From: Salinilacihabitans rarus
GTDB lineage: Archaea > Halobacteriota > Halobacteria > Halobacteriales > Natrialbaceae
Assembly (NCBI RefSeq): GCF_024296665.1
Contig: NZ_CP100762.1
Coordinates: 2,170,001-2,234,000 of the forward strand
Reading direction: 5' to 3'
DNA length: 64,000 nucleotides
Shown: in pieces, positions 17,184-24,463 of the stretch
Position numbering within the stretch: position 1 is the first letter of the stretch
Layout of the letters: every line of letters begins with the position of its first letter
Made by a program: the position numbers and the translations under genes
The notes under the pieces: generated by a model
The model's database searches: none
What the model was told of the DNA's origin: nothing
The model's input: only the letters and a program-made list of their open reading frames with translations

Positions 17184-18278
17184 TCACTTGAGCCCGTACT
17201 CCGCCAGCCAGCCGTAGAGTTGCTTCTTCGAGCCGTTGCAGAACGTCTCCGCGGCCCGCGTGCGCGAGTACTCCGCGTCGATGCGCGCCAGCAGCGCCGC
17301 GAAGTCCTCGCCGTCACGGGCGTGGTCCAGCCAGACGCCGTACTGCCTGTCCGTGACCCGGCAGTCGACGTCGACGCCGTCCCACCCGCGGAGTTCGCGG
17401 ACGTCCGTCGGCACGTCGGCCGCGAGGACGAGGTCCTGGGCGCACCGACAGCCGAACGGTTCGTCGGCGCCGACCGCGAACACCGCGCGGGGGTACGCCC
17501 CGGGCTGGTCGCCCCCCTCGACGGCGGGGACGACGAACGGGTCGCCGCAGTCGACGACCGTCCCGTCCATCCGCGCGTGCCACGCGTGGGGGCAGTCGTC
17601 GCTCGCGCGCCAGCGCGTGGCGGCGACGACGTCGGCGGCCTCCGCGACCGCGGCGACGCCGTCGCGACGCGCCTGCGGGATTTCGAGCCCCGAGAGGACG
17701 CGGCCGTAGTCGTCGCCGATTTCGGCCGCCCGCCCGCGGACGGTCGCGGCGAGGTCCCCGTCGGCGACCCCACGGAGGAGGTCGCGTAGCTGACGCCGCA
17801 CGCGCTCCTCGACGAACGCGCCGGCCCTCGCGGTCCGCCGCCGGACCGTCTCCCACGCGTGCGTGCCGGTCACGTCGACGGCGACCGAGAGCACCGCGAC
17901 GCCGTCGGCGACGGCCGCGTGGCCTTCGAGGGCGTCCGCCAGCCGATCGCAGGTCGCGGCGACGGCCGCGCGAACGGCGTCGCCGGCGGCGTCGTGGACG
18001 GCCGCGCGAACGGCGTCGGCGAGGTCGAGCGACGCGACGACCCGGTCGACGGGACGCCCACCGGGTCGACGCCGACCGGCACCGTCGGAGTCCGGCGCGA
18101 GCGCGTCCGCGAGGCGTTCGAGTTCGGCGACGATCAGTCGCGACACCTCCTCGCGGAGGTCGGCGACGAGGCGCTCGGTCCCCGGCGGGGCGGCCGGGGC
18201 GAGCACGAGGTCGCCGGTCGCGCCGTCCTCGCCCCCGCCGGGGGCGGGAGGTACCGTCGCCGGCAGGTGACTGGACAC
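17184..18278 (-). CDS. Minor head / head morphogenesis-like protein (SPP1 gp7/Mu F type)
   Basis: The 364-residue protein has a long helical N-terminus. The C-terminal part carries the pattern CPHAWHARMDGTVVDCGDPF, then YPRAVFAVG and GCRCAQDLV. This HARxDGT...GCRC arrangement is typical of the Mu F / SPP1 gp7 minor head family, which joins portal and capsid. It begins with GTG. It is the last gene of the leftward viral block, next to the tRNA-Val repeat. Being far from any portal or capsid gene is odd and suggests rearrangement or decay. The C-terminus (SKKQLYGWLAEYGLK) is not informative. Confidence 0.62.
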   Translation of the reverse strand: MSSHLPATVPPAPGGGEDGATGDLVLAPAAPPGTERLVADLREEVSRLIVAELERLADALAPDSDGAGRRRPGGRPVDRVVASLDLADAVRAAVHDAAGDAVRAAVAATCDRLADALEGHAAVADGVAVLSVAVDVTGTHAWETVRRRTARAGAFVEERVRRQLRDLLRGVADGDLAATVRGRAAEIGDDYGRVLSGLEIPQARRDGVAAVAEAADVVAATRWRASDDCPHAWHARMDGTVVDCGDPFVVPAVEGGDQPGAYPRAVFAVGADEPFGCRCAQDLVLAADVPTDVRELRGWDGVDVDCRVTDRQYGVWLDHARDGEDFAALLARIDAEYSRTRAAETFCNGSKKQLYGWLAEYGLK

Positions 18279-18281
18279 GGC

Positions 18282-18512
18282 TCACTCACCCCCGTCGTCG
18301 TCGCGCTCCTCGCCGTCGAGGAACGTGATCGTCACGCCGCGGGCGAGTTCGACCTCCTTGAGTTCGACGCCGAAGTAGACCAGCAGCAACGTTGCGGCGC
18401 CGAAGAACACGGCCGTCGGATCGGCCTCCATCCGGATCACGAACGCCGCGAACGCGACCGTGAGGACCGCGAAGAACGCGCCCTTGATCGCCTTCCATCG
18501 TTCGATCGGCAT
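18282..18512 (-). CDS. Small two-helix membrane protein, holin-like in shape
   Basis: The 76-residue protein has two hydrophobic helices (about 11-27 and 33-50), a short basic N-terminus and an acidic C-terminal tail (EERDDDGGE). A GGAGG Shine-Dalgarno sequence 12 nt upstream supports this ATG over the longer open frame. Small two-helix proteins at the end of viral late operons often act as holins, but no family motif shows this. The stop lies 3 nt before the minor-head-like gene. Confidence 0.65.
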   Translation of the reverse strand: MPIERWKAIKGAFFAVLTVAFAAFVIRMEADPTAVFFGAATLLLVYFGVELKEVELARGVTITFLDGEERDDDGGE

Positions 18513-18516
18513 GTGG

Positions 18517-18645
18517 CTATCTATCCTCCGGTTCCACGCGATGCATCGCTCTCTGTCGGTCACTCCAGTACCCATGAGTCTCGGTGTCCGGCTCCCTGTC
18601 GATCGATACCCCCGCTCCGGCCGGCGTCGGCTCACCCGCGTCCAT
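18517..18645 (-). CDS. Possible 42-residue viral protein
   Basis: The short frame MDAGEPTPAGAGVSIDREPD runs on to a sequence ending HRVEPEDR. It stops 4 nt before the holin-like gene and overlaps the preceding small frame by 14 nt. The composition is acidic and plausible for this organism. The evidence is only its place in a chain of tightly packed small genes and the acceptable residue use; it may not be expressed. Confidence 0.35.
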   Translation of the reverse strand: MDAGEPTPAGAGVSIDREPDTETHGYWSDRQRAMHRVEPEDR

Positions 18646-18808
18646 CCGACCCCTCGAGCGTTCGGAGGTGTCGTCCGGCGCACCTGACGTACGGGGTCGT
18701 CCCGCTCCGGGTCTCCGGGAGCGACGCCCCGGCGCGGGGTCGGCGCTCGGCCCCGGCATCGGTCGATCGGTCGCTGGCGGCCTCGCCGGCGGACGGCGTC
18801 GAACTCAT
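18632..18808 (-). CDS. Possible 58-residue viral protein
   Basis: The ATG at 18808 overlaps the stop of the upstream one-helix protein as ATGA, the junction used by most neighbours. The product is Ser/Ala/Arg/Gly-rich with one Cys (YVRCAG) and no recognisable fold. It is less acidic than typical haloarchaeal proteins, so it is uncertain. Confidence 0.35.
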   Translation of the reverse strand: MSSTPSAGEAASDRSTDAGAERRPRAGASLPETRSGTTPYVRCAGRHLRTLEGSDGRG

Positions 18809-18972
18809 CCGGCGAACACCCCGATCCCGCTCGCGAGGGCGAGCGCGAGGACGCCCGCGAGGCCGAGGCCGAAGACGAGGCCGCCGCGGGCGATCGGTGA
18901 CAGGCGCTCGCGCGCCGCGCGGTGATCGCGGCCGCCGCGGCCCCGTCCGTCGCCGCCGTCGCCGGCGCTCAT
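18805..18972 (-). CDS. Small single-helix membrane protein in the viral block
   Basis: The 55-residue protein has a Gly/Arg/Asp-rich head and one C-terminal membrane helix (GGLVFGLGLAGVLALALASG, about 30-49). Its ATG overlaps the stop of the zinc-ribbon gene (ATGA). Nothing identifies a function; such proteins sit near lysis or late genes in many tailed viruses. Confidence 0.55.
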   Translation of the reverse strand: MSAGDGGDGRGRGGRDHRAARERLSPIARGGLVFGLGLAGVLALALASGIGVFAG

Positions 18973-19193
18973 CGGTCCCCTCGCGTGCGACCGTGGAGTC
19001 GGCCGTCCGGTCCGATCGCTCGCCCGTCCGCACAGTTCGGACAGACGTGAACCCCCGCACGCCGCTCCGGTTCGAACACCTTGACGAACCGGTTCGTGAG
19101 GTGGGCGCCGCAGGTCAGACACGCCCGGCCGACGCCCGGGTTCGCGCCGTAGTCGCTGAACCGACCGACCGGGACGTTCGAACCGGCCGTCAT
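18969..19193 (-). CDS. Zinc-ribbon protein (DUF7563-like)
   Basis: The 74-residue protein has paired CxxC motifs: CLTCGAHLTNRFVKVFEPER then CPNCADG. This spacing and the aromatic FVKVF strand match the small zinc ribbons common in haloarchaeal viruses and plasmids. It probably binds nucleic acid or protein. The ATG overlaps the upstream stop. The frame is open further upstream, but the ATGA junction and codon use favour this start. Confidence 0.7.
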   Translation of the reverse strand: MTAGSNVPVGRFSDYGANPGVGRACLTCGAHLTNRFVKVFEPERRAGVHVCPNCADGRAIGPDGRLHGRTRGDR

Positions 19194-19573
19194 CGCCGGC
19201 CCCCGCTGGTACGTTCGGCGGCGGTTTCGCCCCCGTCGCCCGGCGGTCGATCGGCGACGTCCGTCGGCGGCGACTCGAACCGACGCCGAACGAGCCGTTC
19301 GAGGTGTTCCGAGAGGGGCTCGACCGACGGGACGCCCCGGCGGAGGGTCGCGACCTCGAGGTCGAGTCGGTCGGCCACCCCCGGGACGTGGCGGCGCTCC
19401 GAGAGGTACCGCCACTCGCCCGCCACGTGGGCGACGACCGGCTGGGTCTCGCCGGGGAAGACGAGGACCAGCGGCTCGTCGTCGGTCCAGGTCCCCCGGA
19501 CGCGGTCGAGGCGGTCCGCGAGTTCGAGCGGCGGACGGGCGGCGCCGACGGGCCCGCCCGCGGCGCGGCTCAT
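19190..19573 (-). CDS. Hypothetical protein of the viral block
   Basis: The 127-residue protein has a beta-rich centre (DDEPLVLVFPGETQPVVAHV, EWRYLSERRHVPGVA) and a helical, charged C-terminus ending in a disordered tail. It overlaps both neighbours by 4 nt. The centre looks folded and its codon use is typical of this genome, so it is likely real. I recognise no family. Confidence 0.6.
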   Translation of the reverse strand: MSRAAGGPVGAARPPLELADRLDRVRGTWTDDEPLVLVFPGETQPVVAHVAGEWRYLSERRHVPGVADRLDLEVATLRRGVPSVEPLSEHLERLVRRRFESPPTDVADRPPGDGGETAAERTSGGRR

Positions 19574-19845
19574 CGCCGATCACCCCCCGTCGCCGCCTCG
19601 TCGGCGTCGGTGCCGCCGCGCTCGTCGAGCGTGATCCGGTACGTTCGCGGCGTCGCGTCGCTCCAGACGGTCAGGTCGCCCATGTCGACGAGCGCCGAGA
19701 GGCGGGGCGTGACGTACTGGACCGGGACGTCGAGGTCCTCGGCGACGTGTCGCGCCTTGACGTAGGGGCCGATGCGGTCGCGTCGCTCCCGGAGGGCGTC
19801 GCGGATCGCTCCCAGCGCCTGGTCGGGTCGGCCGTCGACACTCAT
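19570..19845 (-). CDS. Winged-helix-like DNA-binding protein
   Basis: The 91-residue protein contains YVKARHVAEDLDVPVQYVTP then RLSALVDMGDLTVWSDATPR and TYRITL, the helix-turn-helix plus wing pattern of haloarchaeal viral wHTH proteins. The start MSVDGRPDQALG at 19845 overlaps the upstream small frame as ATGA. It probably regulates the viral block, for instance at the operator-like repeat near 20318. Confidence 0.65.
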   Translation of the reverse strand: MSVDGRPDQALGAIRDALRERRDRIGPYVKARHVAEDLDVPVQYVTPRLSALVDMGDLTVWSDATPRTYRITLDERGGTDADEAATGGDRR

Positions 19846-20012
19846 CGACGCACCTCGGGGCGGAGCCCGTTCCGACGCCGACGCGACGCGTCGGCGCCGG
19901 GTCTCTCGGCCGGCCGCCCGCCGCGTTCCACGGGGGGCGTCGCGCCGTCCGGTCTGAAATCGGTCGTCTCGCCGTCGGTCCGGTCTCGAAGTCTCGTAGG
20001 GGTACGGATCAT
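19842..20012 (-). CDS. Possible 56-residue viral protein
   Basis: MIRTPTRLRDRTDGETTDF leads into an Arg/Pro/Gly-rich tail ending RPEVRR. It overlaps the wHTH gene start by ATGA and its own start overlaps the stop of the frame upstream. The chain of overlaps is the main evidence. The basic, low-complexity content is unlike the neighbours, so confidence is low. Confidence 0.35.
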   Translation of the reverse strand: MIRTPTRLRDRTDGETTDFRPDGATPPVERGGRPAERPGADASRRRRNGLRPEVRR

Positions 20013-20284
20013 GGGTGGTCCTCACCCGCGGGCGCTCGGGCGCGTCGGGTCGAACCGGACACGCCCCGGAGCCGCGAGCACTGACAGGTCGTACTCGTCG
20101 TATCGGTATCAGACTGGTCGGGGAGTTTCCGTAAGCCGTCTTTCGAGAGGATCGGCCGGATTCCCTCGCGCGAGAGCGTGTACGGCGAATCTCTCCTTTC
20201 CGATACGGGCAGTACGGCTATCGCCACCGGTAATCGGCCGGCGAACACGGACCCACGCGGTTCGAACCGGCGTGAGACGGGCAC
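20009..20284 (-). CDS. Possible first gene of the small-gene chain
   Basis: The 91-residue frame has a plausible centre, RRDSPYTLSREGIRPILSKD and PDQSDTDTTSTTCQCSRL, with lower GC than nearby DNA. It ends in an ATGA overlap with the next frame. The first 25 residues are less convincing. It would be the first gene leftward from the divergent promoter region near 20318. No family recognised. Confidence 0.35.
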   Translation of the reverse strand: MPVSRRFEPRGSVFAGRLPVAIAVLPVSERRDSPYTLSREGIRPILSKDGLRKLPDQSDTDTTSTTCQCSRLRGVSGSTRRARAPAGEDHP

Positions 20285-20317
20285 GAGCCGACGGCATCGG
20301 CCCCCGGCACTACGGGG

Positions 20318-20332
20318 GGCCTAATATAGGCC
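20318..20332. promoter_or_regulatory. Operator-like palindrome over a TATA-like core
   Basis: GGCCTA-ATA-TAGGCC is a perfect 6+3+6 inverted repeat whose centre TAATATA looks like a TATA box. It lies 39 nt before the rightward DUF6065-like pair and upstream of the leftward small-gene chain. A repressor bound here would block the rightward promoter. The wHTH protein at 19570-19845 is a candidate regulator. Confidence 0.45.
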
Positions 20333-20370
20333 GAACTGAGCTTCATAACGTCGATGAACGACGGGCCCGT

Positions 20371-21090
20371 ATGGGCGACAGGCCGAGCGAGACCGAGAAA
20401 GTAGAGTTCGTCTGCCATCCGGACGACGACGGAGCGATCCCGGAGCCGAAACCGGCGGCCGACGTCTTGCCGGAGTGGTACCGGAACCTCCCCCCGGTGA
20501 CGAGGGAGGGGAAGTTCAGAGAACAGACGGTGCGGCTCTGTCCGGCGTTTCTCGACGCGCTTTCGCTCGGATGGATCCTGCCGCTGGAGGCCGACGTGAA
20601 GGTCAACTCGGAGAACCCGGCCGACGGCCCGGTCGAGTTCGACGACGGCGGCGCCGGAGTGGTGACCGAGTACACGCTGGGCAACGGCAAACTCCCCGAC
20701 CGGGCGATCGACACGGTGAAGTTTCACAGTCGCTGGGCACTGAAAGTCCCGGACGGGTACTCGGCGCTGGTCGTCCAGCCGATGAACCGGCGCGAGCGAC
20801 GGTTCGAGGTCGTCGCACAGATCGTCGACGCGGACCGCACGCTCCAGTGGATCGACGCGCCCGCGTTCTGGTACGCCGACGGGGCCAGAACGGTTCTCCG
20901 AGAGGGGACGCCGCTCGTGCAGGTGATTCCGTTCGAGCGGGAGTCACGTCTCGAAAACGCGGTCGTCCGGCCGTTCCGTCGCGACGGGAAACAGTCCTAC
21001 GACATGACAAAGCGCAGGACGAGCGTGAACCGGTCGTGGTACCGAACGCGGGAGTGGACGCCGAAGTCGACGAGGATGATCGACGGATGA
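20371..21090 (+). CDS. DUF6065-like virus-associated protein, copy 1
   Basis: The 239-residue protein shows ADVLPEWYRNLPPVTREGKF, LCPAFLDALSLGWILPLEAD, a FHSRWALKVPDGYSALVVQP segment and REGTPLVQVIPFERES. These match my memory of DUF6065, proteins found in tailed-virus and prophage genomes with no assigned role. The start at 20371 follows the operator-like palindrome. The stop overlaps the start of a diverged paralogue (ATGA). The pair runs opposite to the tail genes, so it is a separately controlled insertion in the block. Confidence 0.65.
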   Translation: MGDRPSETEKVEFVCHPDDDGAIPEPKPAADVLPEWYRNLPPVTREGKFREQTVRLCPAFLDALSLGWILPLEADVKVNSENPADGPVEFDDGGAGVVTEYTLGNGKLPDRAIDTVKFHSRWALKVPDGYSALVVQPMNRRERRFEVVAQIVDADRTLQWIDAPAFWYADGARTVLREGTPLVQVIPFERESRLENAVVRPFRRDGKQSYDMTKRRTSVNRSWYRTREWTPKSTRMIDG

Positions 21091-21758
21091 AGTTCGCGAC
21101 GCGCGACGCGATCGACGAGAAGTTGATCGAACAGCGGGACGGAGCGGCGGTGTTCGCGACCTACGACGCGGACTACGGGATCGTTCCGGAGCCCCGCCCC
21201 GCGTCGGAGTTCGTCCCGGAGTGGGTCGATTCGTCCGTGCCCGATTCGGTTCTCAACGCCCTCAACGAGGGGTGGATACTGCGGATGTACGCCCGGGCCG
21301 AGATCAACGCCGAAGCGGAGGGTCAGGGTGTCGAGTGGACGACGAACTTCGATCGAGACGTCGTCTCGCTGCACGCGCCCGGCCAGATGGAGGGGTTTTT
21401 CGTTCCCATCAGTATCACGAAGTTCCACAGCTACTGGACGGTCCGACTCCCGGACGGCTACTCCGCGCTGCTTACGGCCCCGCTGAGCAGGCCGAATCCG
21501 TTGTTCACGCCATTCTCGGGCTGTGTCGACTTCGACGTGTTCCCGACGGTCACCCACTGCCCTAACCTCTTCGAGGAACGGACACACGCCGTGATCCCGG
21601 AGGGAACGCCGATATTCCAGTGTATCCCGTTCGACCGCGACGCCCTGTTGAAGACGGCGACGACGCGGACGGCGACCGACGACGAACTCGAGGAGATAGA
21701 GGCCGAGAGTCCGTCGGAGACCCCGAGGTTGACCCGCGTCGACGTCGAGACGACGTGA
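21087..21758 (+). CDS. DUF6065-like virus-associated protein, copy 2
   Basis: The 223-residue protein is a diverged paralogue of the preceding one. Shared landmarks are PEPRPASEFVPEWV, NALNEGWILRMYARAEIN, ITKFHSYWTVRLPDGYSALL, TAPLSR and EGTPIFQCIPFDRD. The N-terminal half lacks the WYRNLPP segment. Tandem copies with a 4-nt overlap suggest they work as a pair, perhaps a heteromer. Function is unknown. Confidence 0.65.
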   Translation: MKFATRDAIDEKLIEQRDGAAVFATYDADYGIVPEPRPASEFVPEWVDSSVPDSVLNALNEGWILRMYARAEINAEAEGQGVEWTTNFDRDVVSLHAPGQMEGFFVPISITKFHSYWTVRLPDGYSALLTAPLSRPNPLFTPFSGCVDFDVFPTVTHCPNLFEERTHAVIPEGTPIFQCIPFDRDALLKTATTRTATDDELEEIEAESPSETPRLTRVDVETT

Positions 21759-21982
21759 CCGGCCGCCGGATCGCGGCGTCGGAGAGCGCTTTTCGAACGG
21801 ATCGGTTCGCGGACGCCGGGGCGAGTGTACCACCTCGGCGGGGCGACGTCTACGGGTCTCGCTCGTGATCCCGACGAGTCGGGACGTGGCCGTCGCACTC
21901 GGACGGGACCTCCCTCGGCGACCCGCCGTAGCGAGAGCGCGGGAGAAATAGTCTGCCGGCTATCGGCCGGACGACGTCGCGC

Positions 21983-22789
21983 TCACAGCAGCGTACGTGC
22001 GTGCTCTTCCGCCCACGTGACGGTCTTCTCGCTCCAGTACGCCGGCGCGTTCGTCGAGCCGATCAGGTAGCCGTTACGGACGGTCGAGATGCCCTTCAAC
22101 CCGCTCCACGTCGCCGGGGTCGCGAGGAACTCCCAGAGGGCCTCGGCCTCCTCACCCAGACCGAGTTCGCGGTAGAGTCGACCGTGAACGGCGGCGATCT
22201 CGCGGCTCGCTTCGCAGTCGAACGCACACGGGACGTGCGAGACGAACTGCCAGCCGAGGTGCCCCCAGAGAACGTTGAGCAAGGGGTCGGGATCGTCGAG
22301 GCGGAGCGTCTCGCGGTCGGGATCCTCGACGGCACAGTCCGATCGGCACGCGATCTCGTAGATCGGCGGGACGTAATCCTCGTCGACGTCGTCGCGGTAC
22401 GCGTCGACGCAGCAGTCGGGGTAGCCGAGGAGGTCGCCGAGCAGGGCGTCGTCGCCGTCGGCGTACGCTTCGGCCGCGAGATCGGCGCTCTCCTCGGTCC
22501 GGCCGACGAACGCCGTATCGTGGGAGACCGTGGTCGCGAGCCCCGCGTCGGCGATCTCGTTGACGTAGTCGGGGTCGCGCAGGCGCGCCCGATCGACGAC
22601 GGCGGCCGACCGATCGGCGTCGGAGTCGGCGACGGCGCGGATCTCGACGAGCGGGTACGCGTCGCGACACGCGTTCAGCGGCTCCCGCCACCTGTCGCGG
22701 GCGGCGGCGCTCTTCCAGTTGTGCTTCGCGAACGGCTCGAGGTCGATCTCGCCGTCGTACTCGATCGGGTACCGTGGCTCGACAGTCAT
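21983..22789 (-). CDS. GYPDCC-motif protein (DUF483-like), partner of the radical SAM gene
   Basis: The 268-residue protein has seven Cys, most in pairs: GYPDCCVDAY (about 137-146), IACRSDCAVE (about 160) and HVPCAFDCEASREIA (about 200). GYP-C-C with a later CxxxC resembles DUF483 proteins of archaea, which have no known activity; a metal site is plausible. Its ATG overlaps the stop of the radical SAM gene, so the two are translated together. I infer a partner or second modifying enzyme. The start MTVEPRYPIEYDG is used rather than the longer Arg-rich frame. Confidence 0.62.
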   Translation of the reverse strand: MTVEPRYPIEYDGEIDLEPFAKHNWKSAAARDRWREPLNACRDAYPLVEIRAVADSDADRSAAVVDRARLRDPDYVNEIADAGLATTVSHDTAFVGRTEESADLAAEAYADGDDALLGDLLGYPDCCVDAYRDDVDEDYVPPIYEIACRSDCAVEDPDRETLRLDDPDPLLNVLWGHLGWQFVSHVPCAFDCEASREIAAVHGRLYRELGLGEEAEALWEFLATPATWSGLKGISTVRNGYLIGSTNAPAYWSEKTVTWAEEHARTLL

Positions 22790-24207
22790 GACGTGTCTCC
22801 GTGAACGCTCTTGGTCTCCCAGTCGGCCGTGACGTACTCCTCGCCGTACTGGTCCTCGAAGCGCTCGACGATCCGCTCGAACGGGACCTCCTCGTCGAGT
22901 GCGTTCCAGGGGTCGTGGTCGGACGAGCCGTCGCGGACGCCCGTCGGACCCGTCCCGTCGTCGCGGACGTTCGAGAACGGCTGGAGGTCCAGCGATCCGT
23001 TCTCGCGGATGTGGTCGGCGATCGGCGCGTCCCACGGGAAGTCCGTGACGAGTTTGATGCCGGGGAACAGCCGGCGCATGTCGTGCTCGATGCGCTCGTA
23101 GAGCCGGTGGGTCGGCTCGTGCCAGATCGAACGGTTCCGGTAGTCGTCGTCGAGCCCCGCACCCGGACAGCCGGCGGTGGTGACGTTCCAGTACCGACAC
23201 CCCTTCATCCCGCCGAGGTCGACGTCGTCGTCGTGCTCCTCGCCGTCGTCGTGCGGACAGCAGCCGGGAACCTGCTTGAGCATCTCGTAGCGCTCCTCGC
23301 CGTCGCCCCACTCCTGGTCGCTGCTCTCGCCTTGCAGGAAGGGGACGCCGTCGCCTTCGTTCCAGCCTTTCCCGCACCCGGTGGCCTCGCCCTCGCCGTT
23401 GATCACGCGGGCGGCCTTCGTGTTGAACACGTCACACTTGTCCTGGACGCAGTTGCCCAGTCCGAACCCGAGGAGGTTGTCCTGGAACCGGCGCATCGGG
23501 TTCCACTCCCGGTGGTCCTGACCGGGTTCCATCATCCACTCCCACGTTCGAATGTAGACGTCGCCGAGTCGTTCCGGCGACAGTGAGATGTCCTGCTGGA
23601 CGTCCTCGTACGGGATCGCCGGATTGTAGTGACCGACCACGCCGTTGCGATTGAGGTAGTCTATCCAGTCGAGAAGCGTCGCTAACTTCTCGTCGGTGCC
23701 CGCGTTGATCTCGTGGAGGACGACGATGATCCCGAGGCTGATCCCCTCGTCGATCAGGAGGTCGATCGCCTCGTGCGTCTCCTCGGTCATCCGCCGGGTG
23801 ACGTCCTCGCCGCCCTGCCGCGCCTTGCGCTCGTCGTTGAGTTCGGCGGGACCGTCACACGAGATTCCGACGCGAACGTCGAACTCCCTGAAGATCTCGA
23901 CGTGCTCCTCGTCGAGGAGCGTCCCGTTCGTCTGGATGTGCGTCGACCCGGACCCCTCTCCCCAGTGCTCGCGGATCCGTCCGTAGATCTCACGGAGGTG
24001 GGGTTTCGGCATCAGCAACGGCTCGCCGCCGTGGAGGCCGGGCGGTCGATGGGGGAACCGTTCGGCCCAGTCGTCGATCTTCGCCAGGACCTCGTCGAGG
24101 TCGTACTCCTCGCGGACCTTCTTCTCGGTCATCTCCCGCCCCGGCTCCTCGTAGCAGTACGTACAGCCGAGGTTACAACCGATGACCGGCGAGATGTGGT
24201 TCGTCAC
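22786..24207 (-). CDS. Radical SAM protein with SPASM-type C-terminal cysteines
   Basis: The 473-residue enzyme has the radical SAM cluster motif GCNLGCTYCYEE (Cys at about 11, 15, 18), then GLHGGEPLLMPK (the GGE methionine-binding turn), HIQTNGTLLD and VGISCDGPAELND. The C-terminal half has the Cys pattern of a SPASM domain (GNCVQDKC, TGCGKGW, PGCCPHD, KGCRYW, AGCPGAG), which holds auxiliary iron-sulphur clusters. SPASM enzymes modify peptides or act as sulfatase maturases. A GTG start overlaps the preceding small gene. Its setting downstream of tail genes and a His-rich repeat protein suggests it modifies that protein; this is inference. Confidence 0.9.
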   Translation of the reverse strand: MTNHISPVIGCNLGCTYCYEEPGREMTEKKVREEYDLDEVLAKIDDWAERFPHRPPGLHGGEPLLMPKPHLREIYGRIREHWGEGSGSTHIQTNGTLLDEEHVEIFREFDVRVGISCDGPAELNDERKARQGGEDVTRRMTEETHEAIDLLIDEGISLGIIVVLHEINAGTDEKLATLLDWIDYLNRNGVVGHYNPAIPYEDVQQDISLSPERLGDVYIRTWEWMMEPGQDHREWNPMRRFQDNLLGFGLGNCVQDKCDVFNTKAARVINGEGEATGCGKGWNEGDGVPFLQGESSDQEWGDGEERYEMLKQVPGCCPHDDGEEHDDDVDLGGMKGCRYWNVTTAGCPGAGLDDDYRNRSIWHEPTHRLYERIEHDMRRLFPGIKLVTDFPWDAPIADHIRENGSLDLQPFSNVRDDGTGPTGVRDGSSDHDPWNALDEEVPFERIVERFEDQYGEEYVTADWETKSVHGDTS

Positions 24208-24461
24208 TCTCGGATCACCTCGGGGCCGGGAACGTCGTCGTCGGCGTCGAACGTCGTGTACTCGTCGATCCCGGCGGCGGCGACCGAGACGCGACCGTCG
24301 TCTACGACACCCGGAAGCGGCCGGAGCGCGTCGTCGTCTCCGTACCGACGGAACTTCACCTGGTGTTTCCGCCCGTCGTCGTCGGTGACGACCGCCCAGA
24401 CCGGAATGGTGTGGTGGTCGTCCGGTGCGATCACCGCCTTGTGAAACGCGTACTCAGTCAT
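24204..24461 (-). CDS. Small beta-rich protein between the His-repeat and radical SAM genes
   Basis: The 85-residue protein starts MTEYAFHKAVIAPDDHHTIP and continues VWAVVTDDDGRKHQVKFRRY, a beta-strand pattern, with an acidic tail. It follows the repeat protein by 2 nt and overlaps the radical SAM start (GTGA). Size and place would suit a peptide-recognition (RRE-like) or chaperone partner, but I see no specific motif and do not assign this. Confidence 0.6.
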   Translation of the reverse strand: MTEYAFHKAVIAPDDHHTIPVWAVVTDDDGRKHQVKFRRYGDDDALRPLPGVVDDGRVSVAAAGIDEYTTFDADDDVPGPEVIRE

Positions 24462-24463
24462 CG

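Noticed and set aside
16948-17187. ORFs across the tRNA-Val gene and its repeat
   Set aside because: They translate tRNA sequence and its duplicate; a well-known source of false small proteins.
22786-24207. QueE-type radical SAM enzyme of the preQ0 pathway
   Set aside because: Much longer than QueE, has SPASM cysteines, and no QueC/QueD genes are adjacent; the YhhQ-like transporter at 7 kb is unrelated by position.
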